Shown: positions 7,947 to 14,429, counted from the stretch's first letter. The stretch is DNA of 15,339 nt from Candidatus Woykebacteria bacterium RIFCSPLOWO2_01_FULL_43_14 (GCA_001816835.1 MHDB01000044.1:1-15339), one strand, 5' to 3'. Notes: generated from the letters alone by a model not told the origin. Numbers and translations are program-made.

Positions 7947-9062
7947 CTATGCTGAATCTAGTAGACCGTTTTTAGCCGTTATTATCTTAGCGACACTCAG
8001 AACCTCTTTAGGGAAATAAGCTAAAGTTGTCGTTGTAATAAAGGTTTGATTGAGTTTCACTGAGTTGAGAAGATCACTCTGATGACTAGCATCCAGCTCG
8101 GATAATACATCATCCAAGAGTAAAATTGCCTTATCCTTTCTTTCTGCTTCACTCAAGCGCAGCTCGCTTATCTTCAAGGCCAGAAGAGCACTTCTGATTT
8201 CTCCCCGGCTACCGAATACTCCCAAATCTATTTCCTTTTCCTCGTACTTAGCAAAGAGTTTGAAATCATCCCTGTGTGGTCCAAAAACAGTGCTAAACCG
8301 CTCGATTTCTTCTTGTTTATGCCTCAGTAGAAGCTCACGAAACTTAAGTGTTACTTCCTCAAGACTTAAGGTCGACCCAAATTTGCTCGAGTATCTAAGC
8401 ACCAATTCTCTACCCAGCAGCTGACGTCCGTACTCCTCTAATAAAGTATTTAATTTCGCAACGTAACCAAACCTAGCAACCAATATCTGACTACCATAGT
8501 TAACTAGATGTTCGTCCCAAATATCGAGTCCTTGGAAATCCTCAGGGCTAAGGACAGAGTGTCTTTGCTTTTGTTTAAGAGTAAAAAGAACGCGATTGCG
8601 GTTTTTTAGGACTTGGGTGTAGGAAGCGAGGTCGTACAGGTATTTTCGATTGATTTTAGAAATAAGGATGTCCAAAAAACGCCGTCTCACCCCAGGTGTA
8701 TCAGTCAGCATTTCGATATCTGAAGGTGTGAACAAAACGCCGCTTATTACGCCAACGGTGTCCAGGGAGCGGGTAATCAGGTTGTTTAATCTAATTTCTT
8801 TACCAACGGTCCTAACCAAAATCTCAATTTGGTTATGATCTGCTTGCCCAAAAACGCGGGCAAACTCGCTCCCCCAACCGATCATTTCTAAATCCCGGCT
8901 GGCTTTAAAAGATTTGGTCGCGACAAGTAAATTTAGGGCTTCAATAAAGTTGGTTTTACCCATCCCATTTTCACCAACTAAGATATTCAGTTTAGGAGAG
9001 GGTTTAAATGTCAGGTCTTTCAGATTGCGGAAATTACTGAGTTCTATTTTGGTCAAAATCAT
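7947..9062 (-). CDS. recF: RecF, DNA replication/repair ATPase
   Basis: 371 aa, the usual RecF length. The Walker A is GENGMGKT (residues 30-37) after the typical N-terminus LTKIELSNFRNLKDL. An ABC-type signature (FGSRGEIRSALLALKISE) and the Walker B LLLDDVLSELD (Asp317-Asp318) follow in the expected order. RecF is an SMC-like ATPase that acts with RecO and RecR to load RecA at single-stranded gaps. The gene starts 10 nt after dnaN, as in many bacterial origin clusters, and is followed closely by the DciA-like gene, so the genes are very probably one transcript. In the signature the usual SQGQQ is replaced by SRGEI, a modest divergence. Confidence 0.96.
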   Translation of the reverse strand: MILTKIELSNFRNLKDLTFKPSPKLNILVGENGMGKTNFIEALNLLVATKSFKASRDLEMIGWGSEFARVFGQADHNQIEILVRTVGKEIRLNNLITRSLDTVGVISGVLFTPSDIEMLTDTPGVRRRFLDILISKINRKYLYDLASYTQVLKNRNRVLFTLKQKQRHSVLSPEDFQGLDIWDEHLVNYGSQILVARFGYVAKLNTLLEEYGRQLLGRELVLRYSSKFGSTLSLEEVTLKFRELLLRHKQEEIERFSTVFGPHRDDFKLFAKYEEKEIDLGVFGSRGEIRSALLALKISELRLSEAERKDKAILLLDDVLSELDASHQSDLLNSVKLNQTFITTTTLAYFPKEVLSVAKIITAKNGLLDSA

Positions 9063-9072
9063 TGGTATCTTA

Positions 9073-10185
9073 CTAGCCTTGGAGGCGAACCGGCATAATT
9101 AAGTGTAGATAGCTTTCGTTGCCTACCCCACGAACTACTATCGGTGATGTTGGTGAGGTCATCTCTAGGCTAACTTGGGTACTACTGATTGCACTGAGTG
9201 CTTCTTGCAAGAAACGTTGGTTGAAAGCCACGCTCATTGGCTCTCCCTCAAAAGAGATCGGTAAGCTCGTCTTAGTATCCCCCACCTGGGTGGTTTGAGC
9301 GCTTAATGCAAGCGTTGAGGAAGAAAAGTCTGCTTTGATAACAGAGCCGCTGTCTCTGGCAAATACAGAAACTGTCCTGACAGCTTTACCTAGTTTATCG
9401 GCTTCCACTACTGCTCGACTTACAAAACTGGTGGGGATTATCTGTGTGTAATTGGGATAGTTGCCATCTAGGAGACGTGTCGTCATGTGTACTTTATCTA
9501 GACCAAAAATAGCTTGATTCTTTTCTTTGTTTAGAAATATCTTTAGCTCCTCACCCTCCAAAGCCGCCTCGCTCACTATCCGGCTTATTTCATAAAGCGA
9601 TTTCGCGGGGATAATCACACTTTGCTCAGTTCCAGTTTCGCGATCCCACTTTTTCTGGGCGAGTCGGTAACCATCTGTGGCTACCAAAAGTAGGGCTTCA
9701 GGACTAAAATGAAGTAACACACCACTTAGCACCACTCTGCTGGCGTCAGTCGAGGCCGCAAAGGCGACCTGGGCAACGGCTTTCTGAAATTCATTTGGGT
9801 CGAGGAAAATATTGGCCTGCTCGGTAAGTGTGGGCACGGGTGGGAATTCCTGAGAAGAAATTCCCGCTATGGTTGCTTCCCCCTGATCTGAGGTAATAAG
9901 CAGCGTCTCATCTTTACTTTCTAAGCTAATTTGGCTGACATCAAGCGAGGAGATATATTCTAGAAGAATTCTTGCAGGAACACTAATTGATCCCTCTTCC
10001 AAGGTCTTGGCCTCAGACCAATAGTTAACCCCTAATTCCAGGTTAGTTGCCGAAAACTTCATTTTCGGGCCTTCGGTATTGAAGCAAATATTAGCAAGTA
10101 TTGGCAAGCTTGCCTTCAGCGACACCGCCCTCATACAAGTGCTCAGGGCTTTTGTGAGATTTTCTTTAGTCAAGTCTGCTTTCAT
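9073..10185 (-). CDS. dnaN: DNA polymerase III beta subunit (sliding clamp)
   Basis: 370 aa, normal for the beta clamp. The N-terminus KADLTKENLTKALSTCMRAV with LPILANI, the central ISSQEFPPVP and LDGNYPNYTQIIPT segments and the C-terminal end YLHLIMPVRL are family hallmarks of the three-domain ring. The clamp tethers DNA polymerase III to DNA and is a docking platform for DciA-independent initiation control and repair proteins. It starts 6 nt after the nuclease gene and precedes recF by 10 nt. The Shine-Dalgarno sequence is weak (GAGAATTAG), which suggests translational coupling to the gene before it. Confidence 0.97.
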   Translation of the reverse strand: MKADLTKENLTKALSTCMRAVSLKASLPILANICFNTEGPKMKFSATNLELGVNYWSEAKTLEEGSISVPARILLEYISSLDVSQISLESKDETLLITSDQGEATIAGISSQEFPPVPTLTEQANIFLDPNEFQKAVAQVAFAASTDASRVVLSGVLLHFSPEALLLVATDGYRLAQKKWDRETGTEQSVIIPAKSLYEISRIVSEAALEGEELKIFLNKEKNQAIFGLDKVHMTTRLLDGNYPNYTQIIPTSFVSRAVVEADKLGKAVRTVSVFARDSGSVIKADFSSSTLALSAQTTQVGDTKTSLPISFEGEPMSVAFNQRFLQEALSAISSTQVSLEMTSPTSPIVVRGVGNESYLHLIMPVRLQG

Positions 10186-10191
10186 AAACTA

Positions 10192-10668
10192 CTAATTCTC
10201 ATTTTCACCAAAAATGCTATCTTTAACTATCACTAATCTAAAATTTATAGCTCCTTGCTTAACCAATTTTTGAATTTCTTTTTCTTCTTGAGTAAGACTA
10301 TAACCATTTGAATTTTTGCTGGAGCTTGATTTTACCTCAATAAAATCTATTTTCTGACCATTTTTGATGCCGATAAAGTCTACCGGCTGACCCAAGGGAA
10401 TAATCACATCATAGTCATAACGCAATTCAGCATAGGTCAGCAACTCCCCCACTTTTCCTTTTTGGGGGTTAATCGACCCTTGGATCGTATTTAAAATTTT
10501 GGCAGGCAGATTTTGAACTTCTTGGTATAAGGCAAGTAGATTAGGTGGTAAATCGGCTGGGTTTGTCCTCTTTGCTCCTTGGAATCTCCCAATAAAATAT
10601 ACAACAACACTAGTAAGGATTACTAGTACCAGGATCAGGACTAAAGTCGTTAATTCAATTTGGACCAT
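10192..10668 (-). CDS. Membrane-anchored nuclease related to archaeal Holliday junction resolvase (Endonuc_Holl type)
   Basis: 158 aa from the ATG at 10668. Residues about 4-27 form one hydrophobic membrane helix, followed by a basic stop (GRFQGAKR). The C-terminal part has the PD-(D/E)xK layout: Glu75 in GKVGELL, Asp97 in PVDFIG, Glu111 and Lys113 in IEVKSS. A following LTQEEKEIQKLVKQGAINFRLV segment is typical of the family 'endonuclease related to archaeal Holliday junction resolvase' (PF10107). All catalytic positions appear intact, so it may be an active nuclease. It sits between dnaA and dnaN, only 6 nt from dnaN, and so shares the replication transcript. A TTG at 10686 would add six residues (MGIEYI), but it has no better ribosome binding site. 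The substrate is unknown. Confidence 0.8.
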   Translation of the reverse strand: MVQIELTTLVLILVLVILTSVVVYFIGRFQGAKRTNPADLPPNLLALYQEVQNLPAKILNTIQGSINPQKGKVGELLTYAELRYDYDVIIPLGQPVDFIGIKNGQKIDFIEVKSSSSKNSNGYSLTQEEKEIQKLVKQGAINFRLVIVKDSIFGENEN

Positions 10669-10699
10669 TATGTATTCTATCCCCAACGTGCTTTAAGTA

Positions 10700-10708
10700 A
10701 TATTAACA
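10700..10708 (-). promoter_or_regulatory. Possible extended -10 promoter for the nuclease-dnaN-recF-dciA genes
   Basis: On the minus strand TGT precedes TAATAT (10705-10700), an extended -10 form. The start would be near 10693, with a leader of about 25 nt before the ATG at 10668. The -35 region is poor. The element lies at the AT-rich edge of the proposed origin. Confidence 0.3.
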
Positions 10709-10711
10709 TAT

Positions 10712-10742
10712 TTAGTAGTCTTAGTAGTCGTAGTGTTAGTAA
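10712..10742 (+). repeat. TAG trinucleotide array resembling DnaA-trio repeats
   Basis: TTAGTAGTC occurs twice in tandem (10712-10720 and 10721-10729) and is followed by more TAG units. TAG triplets begin at 10713, 10716, 10722, 10725, 10731 and 10737, all in the same phase of three. Two further in-phase TAG triplets follow at 10794-10799. In known unwinding elements the strand carrying 3'-GAT-5' triplets binds the DnaA filament; read 5' to 3' this is TAG, as here. Confidence 0.55.
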
Positions 10743-10822
10743 GTGGTTAAGTTGTTTTTTCTAAGCTTAACTAGGCGTAGGTTTTTTTGTGAGTAGTAGC
10801 TGTGGTGTTTTTGTGAACGCTT

Positions 10823-10841
10823 TGTGGATAAATGTGTATAA
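10823..10841 (-). promoter_or_regulatory. Two adjacent DnaA boxes
   Basis: TGTGGATAA (10823-10831) and TGTGTATAA (10833-10841) on the plus strand are TTATCCACA and TTATACACA on the minus strand. Both match the consensus TTATNCACA exactly. They have the same orientation with a 10-bp period, suited to cooperative DnaA binding. Confidence 0.85.
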
Positions 10842-10867
10842 CTTGTGAGGAACTACCTGAAAAGCTT

Positions 10868-12235
10868 TTAGTTGTGTAACGAGGTTCTTATTTCCCCAAT
10901 TTGCCCACTTAGATTGGTGTCCTTTTCCACAGTTTTACTTATCTTATCCACACCGTACATTATAGTGGTGTGGTCCCTACCACCTAGTAACTTCGCAATA
11001 CCCATCAGCTGCAGTCCTAGGTCCGTCCTGAGGATGTACATGATGACTTGTCTAGGTAGAGCTATTTCGGCGTGGCGTTTGGGGCTTTTGATATCAGAGA
11101 GCTTGACGTTGTAATACTCACAGACCTTATCAATAATGTCTTTGGCGTTAAGCACCCGGGAAGTTTTAACAGGTCTGACTTCTGGAGCCGCGACTTGGGC
11201 GGCTAGTTCCAAATTCAGGGGCTTGTTAAGAAGAGTAGAGGTTGTTACTAGCCTTGTAAGAGAGCCTTCTAAATCTCTAATACTACTGGTGACATTCTCA
11301 GCTAAGTAGTGCAGGACTTCTTGAGGTACAGAAATATTTTTTTCCTTGCATTTTGAAAGAAGTATCGCTTCTCTCATATCTGTGTCTGGAATTTGGATAT
11401 CAGCGATCATCCCCCATTCGAAACGGGATTTGACTCTCGCCTCAAGTTTGGCAATGTCTTTGGGTGGGCGGTCTGAGGTCATCACGACCTGCTTACCACT
11501 CGAGTGAAGATCGTTGAAGGTGTGGAAAAACTCCTCCTGGGTGGTATCCCGGCCGGCAATAAACTGAATATCATCAATCAATAGGACATCAATTCCTCGG
11601 TACTTACTCCGGAAACCTCCTGTGCGCCTATTTTGAATTGCCTCAATCATTTCATTGGTAAACGACTCACCTGTGCAGTAGAGAACTTTCAGATTTGGTA
11701 GGGTCCGGAGTATTTCGTGGCCGATCGCGTGCATTAAGTGGGTTTTACCGACGCCGACCCCACCGTAAAGAAAAAAAGGGTTGTAGGACTTGGCTGGGAG
11801 CTTAGAGACACTTATGGCCACCGCGTGGGCCAGACGATTATTATTTCCCACCACAAAACTGTCAAATGTGTATTTAAGATTAAGATTTGCTAACATTACT
11901 TTGTGGTCAATAGTACTTTCTTTAGTTTTGTCCTCCGTATCCTCAAGGTCGAAAAGAGGGACAGGCGTTGTTTTAGCCTTCTCCAGTGTTTTATCGACTA
12001 CAAATCTGACCTTGACATCTTTGTTAGTTAGGCGGTCCAGCACCTCCTTAAGTAGAGTTGAGTAGCGTTTATCTAAAAAGTCTTTGGCGTAAGTGTTTAA
12101 ACAGCCTATTTCAACTGTTTTCTCGTCAAAGCTTGTCACTGAGGTTTTGTTTTTAAACCAAGTTTGGTAGTTGGGTTTGGAAAGCTTTTCTTGAAGCTCC
12201 AACAAAGCCTTTTCCCACAATTCTTTTGCTGTCAT
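10868..12235 (-). CDS. dnaA: Chromosomal replication initiator protein DnaA
   Basis: 455 aa with all four domains. Domain I (about 1-80) starts ELWEKALLELQEKLSKPNYQ with NYQTWF, followed by a short linker. The AAA+ core has the Walker A GGVGVGKTH (Lys164) and the Walker B VLLIDDIQFIAG with the ESFTNEM segment. Domain IV has the box-binding signature GRDHTTI (Gly419 onward). DnaA-ATP assembles on DnaA boxes and melts the origin, and domain I contacts the helicase machinery. The start ATG has AGGA about 9 nt upstream. The gene reads away from rpmH and towards the nuclease gene across the proposed origin. Its promoter contains a DnaA box, so it is probably self-regulated. Codons 6-14 are part of a 26-bp sequence shared exactly with the DciA-like gene. 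Confidence 0.98.
   Translation of the reverse strand: MTAKELWEKALLELQEKLSKPNYQTWFKNKTSVTSFDEKTVEIGCLNTYAKDFLDKRYSTLLKEVLDRLTNKDVKVRFVVDKTLEKAKTTPVPLFDLEDTEDKTKESTIDHKVMLANLNLKYTFDSFVVGNNNRLAHAVAISVSKLPAKSYNPFFLYGGVGVGKTHLMHAIGHEILRTLPNLKVLYCTGESFTNEMIEAIQNRRTGGFRSKYRGIDVLLIDDIQFIAGRDTTQEEFFHTFNDLHSSGKQVVMTSDRPPKDIAKLEARVKSRFEWGMIADIQIPDTDMREAILLSKCKEKNISVPQEVLHYLAENVTSSIRDLEGSLTRLVTTSTLLNKPLNLELAAQVAAPEVRPVKTSRVLNAKDIIDKVCEYYNVKLSDIKSPKRHAEIALPRQVIMYILRTDLGLQLMGIAKLLGGRDHTTIMYGVDKISKTVEKDTNLSGQIGEIRTSLHN
10923..10952 (+). promoter_or_regulatory. DnaA boxes inside the 3' end of dnaA
   Basis: TTATCCACA (10944-10952) matches the consensus exactly. TTTTCCACA (10923-10931) differs at one position. 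They point opposite to the two boxes at 10823-10841 and lie about 100 bp away. They may extend the origin into the coding region, although they are also constrained by the protein code. Confidence 0.5.
12195..12220. repeat. 26-bp exact direct repeat, copy in dnaA
   Basis: Identical to 7825-7850 and read in the same frame. It encodes LWEKALLEL, residues 6-14 of DnaA, in the first helix of domain I. Confidence 0.9.
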
Positions 12236-12298
12236 TTTTTACCGTCCTAGTCAAGAATTTAGTTTGTTAAAGGGTGTTGGGCAGTAAGCACTAACCAA

Positions 12299-12327
12299 AT
12301 ATTAAGAAGTTATCCACAGAAAGTAAA
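12299..12327 (-). promoter_or_regulatory. dnaA promoter with a DnaA box in the spacer
   Basis: On the minus strand there is a -35 TTTACT (12327-12322), a 17-bp spacer and a -10 TAATAT (12304-12299). A perfect DnaA box, TTATCCACA on the plus strand (12310-12318), occupies the spacer. DnaA bound there would block RNA polymerase, the usual way dnaA represses itself. The start should be near 12292, giving a leader of about 56 nt. Confidence 0.65.
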
Positions 12328-12371
12328 GGGTCGAAAAAGGGGCTTTTAGTAGTGAATAAAGTAGTTTCAGC

Positions 12372-12401
12372 TTGAGTTCTTAGTTATAAATGTGTTAGAA
12401 T
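12372..12401 (+). promoter_or_regulatory. rpmH promoter, probably leaderless
   Basis: TTGAGT (12372-12377), an 18-bp spacer and TAGAAT (12396-12401) preceded by TGT form a good extended -10 promoter. The -10 box ends 7 nt before the chosen rpmH ATG, so transcription should start at that ATG. No Shine-Dalgarno sequence is present. Confidence 0.65.
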
Positions 12402-12408
12402 GCAATAC

Positions 12409-12552
12409 ATGCCTAAAAGGACATACCAACCTAATAAAAATAAAAGAATTAGTAAGCACGGCTTTATGGCCCGCAACTCCACAAAAGCTGGTATTAGGGT
12501 GCTAAAGAGACGCAGATTAAAAGGCCGAATCAAACTAACCGTTGGGGGTTAG
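12409..12552 (+). CDS. rpmH: 50S ribosomal protein L34
   Basis: 47 aa, highly basic, beginning MPKRTYQPNKNKRISKHGF and containing MARNSTKAGIRVLKRRR, which is the L34 pattern. L34 binds 23S rRNA in the large subunit. An in-frame ATG three codons upstream (12400) was not chosen because it overlaps the -10 box and would add MQY before the standard MPKRT start. It heads the rpmH-rnpA-yidD-yidC-jag cluster. The L34 tail here (IKLTVGG) is slightly longer than the common end. Confidence 0.96.
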   Translation: MPKRTYQPNKNKRISKHGFMARNSTKAGIRVLKRRRLKGRIKLTVGG

Positions 12553-12560
12553 GAAGTTGT

Positions 12561-12576
12561 AGTTCGCTACCGAACT
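12561..12576. other. Small hairpin between rpmH and rnpA
   Basis: AGTTCG (12561-12566) and CGAACT (12571-12576) are perfect complements around a CTAC loop, ending 6 nt before the rnpA ATG. There is no T-run. It might slow or tune rnpA translation, or serve as an mRNA processing site; neither can be decided here. Confidence 0.35.
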
Positions 12577-12582
12577 TGTTAT

Positions 12583-12930
12583 ATGTTGCCAAAACAAAAC
12601 AGATTAAACTTGGCCAAATTTTTTCCTATATTTAAGAAGTACGCTTATGCCCAAAAAACTCCCCTTTTCACCCTTTTATGGAAAACCAAAGTAGATTATG
12701 AGTATCCGAGAATCGGTTTTGTAGTCAGTAATAAAATTGGTAAAGCCGTCGTTCGTAATAGGATAAGGCGGATCTTGCGTGAGGTTGTTAGAGAGAGTTT
12801 GGGTGACTTACAACCAAAACTAGATTTGATTATTATAGCTAACTTCAAAACGGGGCAAGCCAACTTTGAGCAGCTTAAGACCATGTACACACCGACATTG
12901 GAGCGAATCTGTAGTAAAATAAAGCAATGA
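12583..12930 (+). CDS. rnpA: Ribonuclease P protein component
   Basis: 115 aa with the family core FVVSNKIGKAVVRNRIRRILRE; the RNR motif is residues 58-60. RnpA binds the RNase P RNA and aids 5' processing of pre-tRNA. It follows rpmH by 30 bp with a hairpin between them, and its TGA overlaps the yidD ATG (ATGA). No clear Shine-Dalgarno sequence precedes the ATG. Confidence 0.95.
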   Translation: MLPKQNRLNLAKFFPIFKKYAYAQKTPLFTLLWKTKVDYEYPRIGFVVSNKIGKAVVRNRIRRILREVVRESLGDLQPKLDLIIIANFKTGQANFEQLKTMYTPTLERICSKIKQ

Positions 12931-13127
12931 AGTACCTCTTACTTAAGTTAATAAAAATCTATCAGATTCTTCCCAAAAACCCAACGTGCCGCTATAACCC
13001 AAGCTGCTCTGAGTATTCCTACCAGGCGATAAGTAAGTATGGTATAATCCGAGGCACTCAGTTGAGCCTGAAGCGCTTGCTAAGTTGCCACCCTTTTAAT
13101 AATGGAGGATACGACCCTTTAACCTAA
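12927..13127 (+). CDS. yidD: Membrane protein insertion efficiency factor YidD
   Basis: 66 aa with the diagnostic CRYNPSCSEYSYQAISKYG and the C-terminal HPFNNGGYDP. An N-terminal amphipathic helix (residues 1-15) fits peripheral membrane association. YidD aids insertion of membrane proteins by YidC. It overlaps rnpA by 4 bp and is separated from yidC by 75 bp containing a hairpin. Confidence 0.96.
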   Translation: MKYLLLKLIKIYQILPKNPTCRYNPSCSEYSYQAISKYGIIRGTQLSLKRLLSCHPFNNGGYDPLT

Positions 13128-13135
13128 ATAGGAAC

Positions 13136-13154
13136 CTGAAATCTTTGATTTCAG
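13136..13154. other. Perfect 8-bp hairpin between yidD and yidC
   Basis: CTGAAATC (13136-13143) and GATTTCAG (13147-13154) are perfect complements with a TTT loop. It starts 9 nt after the yidD stop. No T-tract follows, so it is more likely an attenuator, mRNA-stability or processing element than an intrinsic terminator. Confidence 0.45.
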
Positions 13155-13202
13155 AACCCTGTTTCGCTACATGAGATGAGCTTATGTTAAGGAATTCTTG
13201 AA

Positions 13203-13925
13203 ATGAATATTGGTGAAATCTGGAACAATCTATTTTCGAAACCCCTGTTTGATTTTCTAATTCTTCTATCGAAGGCTTTATTTAATAACCTAGGCTTAGG
13301 TATCATTGGGCTGACTGTCTTAATTCGATTTGTCCTCATTCCTGTAACCTTGCCTTCTCTCAAATACAGCAAGAAGATGATCGAGATCAAGCCAAAATTG
13401 GATGATCTTAAGAGGCAATATGGCAGTGACAAAAAAAGGCTTTCGGAGGAACACTCAAAGCTTCTAAAAGAGCACAATCTCAATCCCCTAGCAGGTTGCC
13501 TTCCCCAAGTTCTACAAATCGCGGTACTTATCACTATGTACAATGTTTTCCTATCCGGCCTGAAAGTGGAAGGGATTAGCCGTGAACTGTTTATTTGGGA
13601 CGTGACTAAGCCAGACGGAACTTACATACTACCACTGCTCTCCGGGTTCACCCAATTGGTCTATTCCAAGATGCTTATGCCCGGCGTTGAGAAACACCCC
13701 GAAGCGGTTAAGTCTGAGAAAAAAGAGTCTGTTGAGGACATGGCCGCTACTATGCAATCCCAAATGCTTTACCTAATGCCGATTATGACTGTGGTGATTG
13801 CCGCTGCCTTGCCTTCCGGACTAAGTTTATACTGGGTCGTGGCAACCACTTTTCAGGTAATCCAGCAATATTTTATGAGTGGTTTAGGAGGACTTAAGCA
13901 GTGGCTTTTGATACTAAAGAAATAG
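13203..13925 (+). CDS. yidC: Membrane protein insertase YidC (YidC/Oxa1 family)
   Basis: 240 aa, the short form without the large periplasmic domain of Gram-negative YidC, as usual in CPR and Gram-positive bacteria. The first core membrane helix contains the conserved groove arginine (Arg42, in TVLIRFVLIPVTLPSL). Next come a charged cytoplasmic hairpin (about 55-90), LNPLAGCLPQVLQIAVLITMY, and helices in LPLLSGFTQLVYSKML and LMPIMTVVIAAALPSGLSLYW. No signal peptide with a lipoprotein Cys is visible. AAGGA (13189-13193) precedes the ATG. The 3' end overlaps jag by 25 bp. It inserts and folds inner-membrane proteins with or without SecYEG. Confidence 0.95.
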   Translation: MNIGEIWNNLFSKPLFDFLILLSKALFNNLGLGIIGLTVLIRFVLIPVTLPSLKYSKKMIEIKPKLDDLKRQYGSDKKRLSEEHSKLLKEHNLNPLAGCLPQVLQIAVLITMYNVFLSGLKVEGISRELFIWDVTKPDGTYILPLLSGFTQLVYSKMLMPGVEKHPEAVKSEKKESVEDMAATMQSQMLYLMPIMTVVIAAALPSGLSLYWVVATTFQVIQQYFMSGLGGLKQWLLILKK

Positions 13926-14419
13926 AGCTCATTAGAGATAAAACCCAGGCGTTTTTCGACAAACTGGGATTTGGGGTCGTAGCTCAAATAAATCCCAATG
14001 GACCTTTTTTCTCTCCCAAACTAGCCAATACTGATGAAGAAGGGTTGGCTATCTCCATTCCAGGTGAAAATCTTGGACTTCTCATCGGCTTTAGAGGCGA
14101 GACTCTGCTTGCGTTACAAACGGTTCTGAGCCTGGTGTTAAATAAGGAGTTGTCTCAAAAGTTGGGTGTAAAACCACCTACAAGGCGTTTCATTACTCTA
14201 GACGTTGGCGACTGGCGCTTGGCTAGGGAAGAGGTCTTGATTGATATGGCCGGTCGGGCAATCGATAAATCCCTAACCACAAGCTCAAGTGTAGCCTTAC
14301 CACCGCTTAGTAGTTTTGAAAGACGAATTGTCCATGTCTATTTGAGTACTTTGACTGGAGTAGAGGAGTGGAGTGAGGGGGAAGAGCCGCACCGACGTAT
14401 TGTGATCAAGGCTAAGTAG
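13901..14419 (+). CDS. jag: KH/R3H RNA-binding protein KhpB (Jag/EloR)
   Basis: 172 aa from a GTG start with AGGAGG about 11 nt upstream. The KH loop is GLLIGFRGETLLALQ (about residues 60-74) and the R3H motif is ERRIVHVYL near residue 140, with the C-terminal EPHRRIVI. The N-terminal Jag_N domain is missing, so the protein is only KH plus R3H. Jag/KhpB binds RNA and links to cell elongation and division in Gram-positives. It overlaps yidC by 25 bp, so translation is likely coupled. Confidence 0.93.
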   Translation: MAFDTKEIELIRDKTQAFFDKLGFGVVAQINPNGPFFSPKLANTDEEGLAISIPGENLGLLIGFRGETLLALQTVLSLVLNKELSQKLGVKPPTRRFITLDVGDWRLAREEVLIDMAGRAIDKSLTTSSSVALPPLSSFERRIVHVYLSTLTGVEEWSEGEEPHRRIVIKAK

Positions 14420-14429
14420 GCTCTAATCT

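Larger units (their letters stand above)
10711..10852. other. Candidate chromosomal replication origin (oriC)
   Basis: The 199-bp gap between the end of dnaA (10868) and the next gene contains no ORF but is highly structured. Six TGTG motifs begin at 10788, 10801, 10812, 10823, 10833 and 10844, close to one per helical turn. Two of them are DnaA boxes of consensus quality. To their left is a TAG trinucleotide array (10713-10742) and AT-rich sequence, the order and strand polarity expected for a bacterial basal unwinding system (AT-rich, DnaA-trio, boxes). Location beside dnaA and dnaN is typical. A competing site is the dnaA-rpmH gap (12236-12408), which has one box. Confidence 0.65.

Noticed and set aside
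10669..10686. TTG start extending the nuclease by six residues
   Set aside because: There is no Shine-Dalgarno sequence at a suitable distance, and the ATG at 10668 directly precedes the membrane helix.
12236..12408. Alternative oriC in the dnaA-rpmH gap
   Set aside because: It has only one DnaA box, which is better explained by dnaA promoter control. TAGTAG near 12347 lies on the wrong side of the box for the known polarity. Not fully excluded.
12400..12408. Upstream in-frame ATG for rpmH
   Set aside because: It overlaps the -10 box, so it would not be in the mRNA, and L34 normally starts with M(P)KRTYQP.
13187..13543. 118-codon minus-strand frame
   Set aside because: Antisense to the well-supported yidC, rich in Arg/Ser/Leu as expected of a shadow frame.
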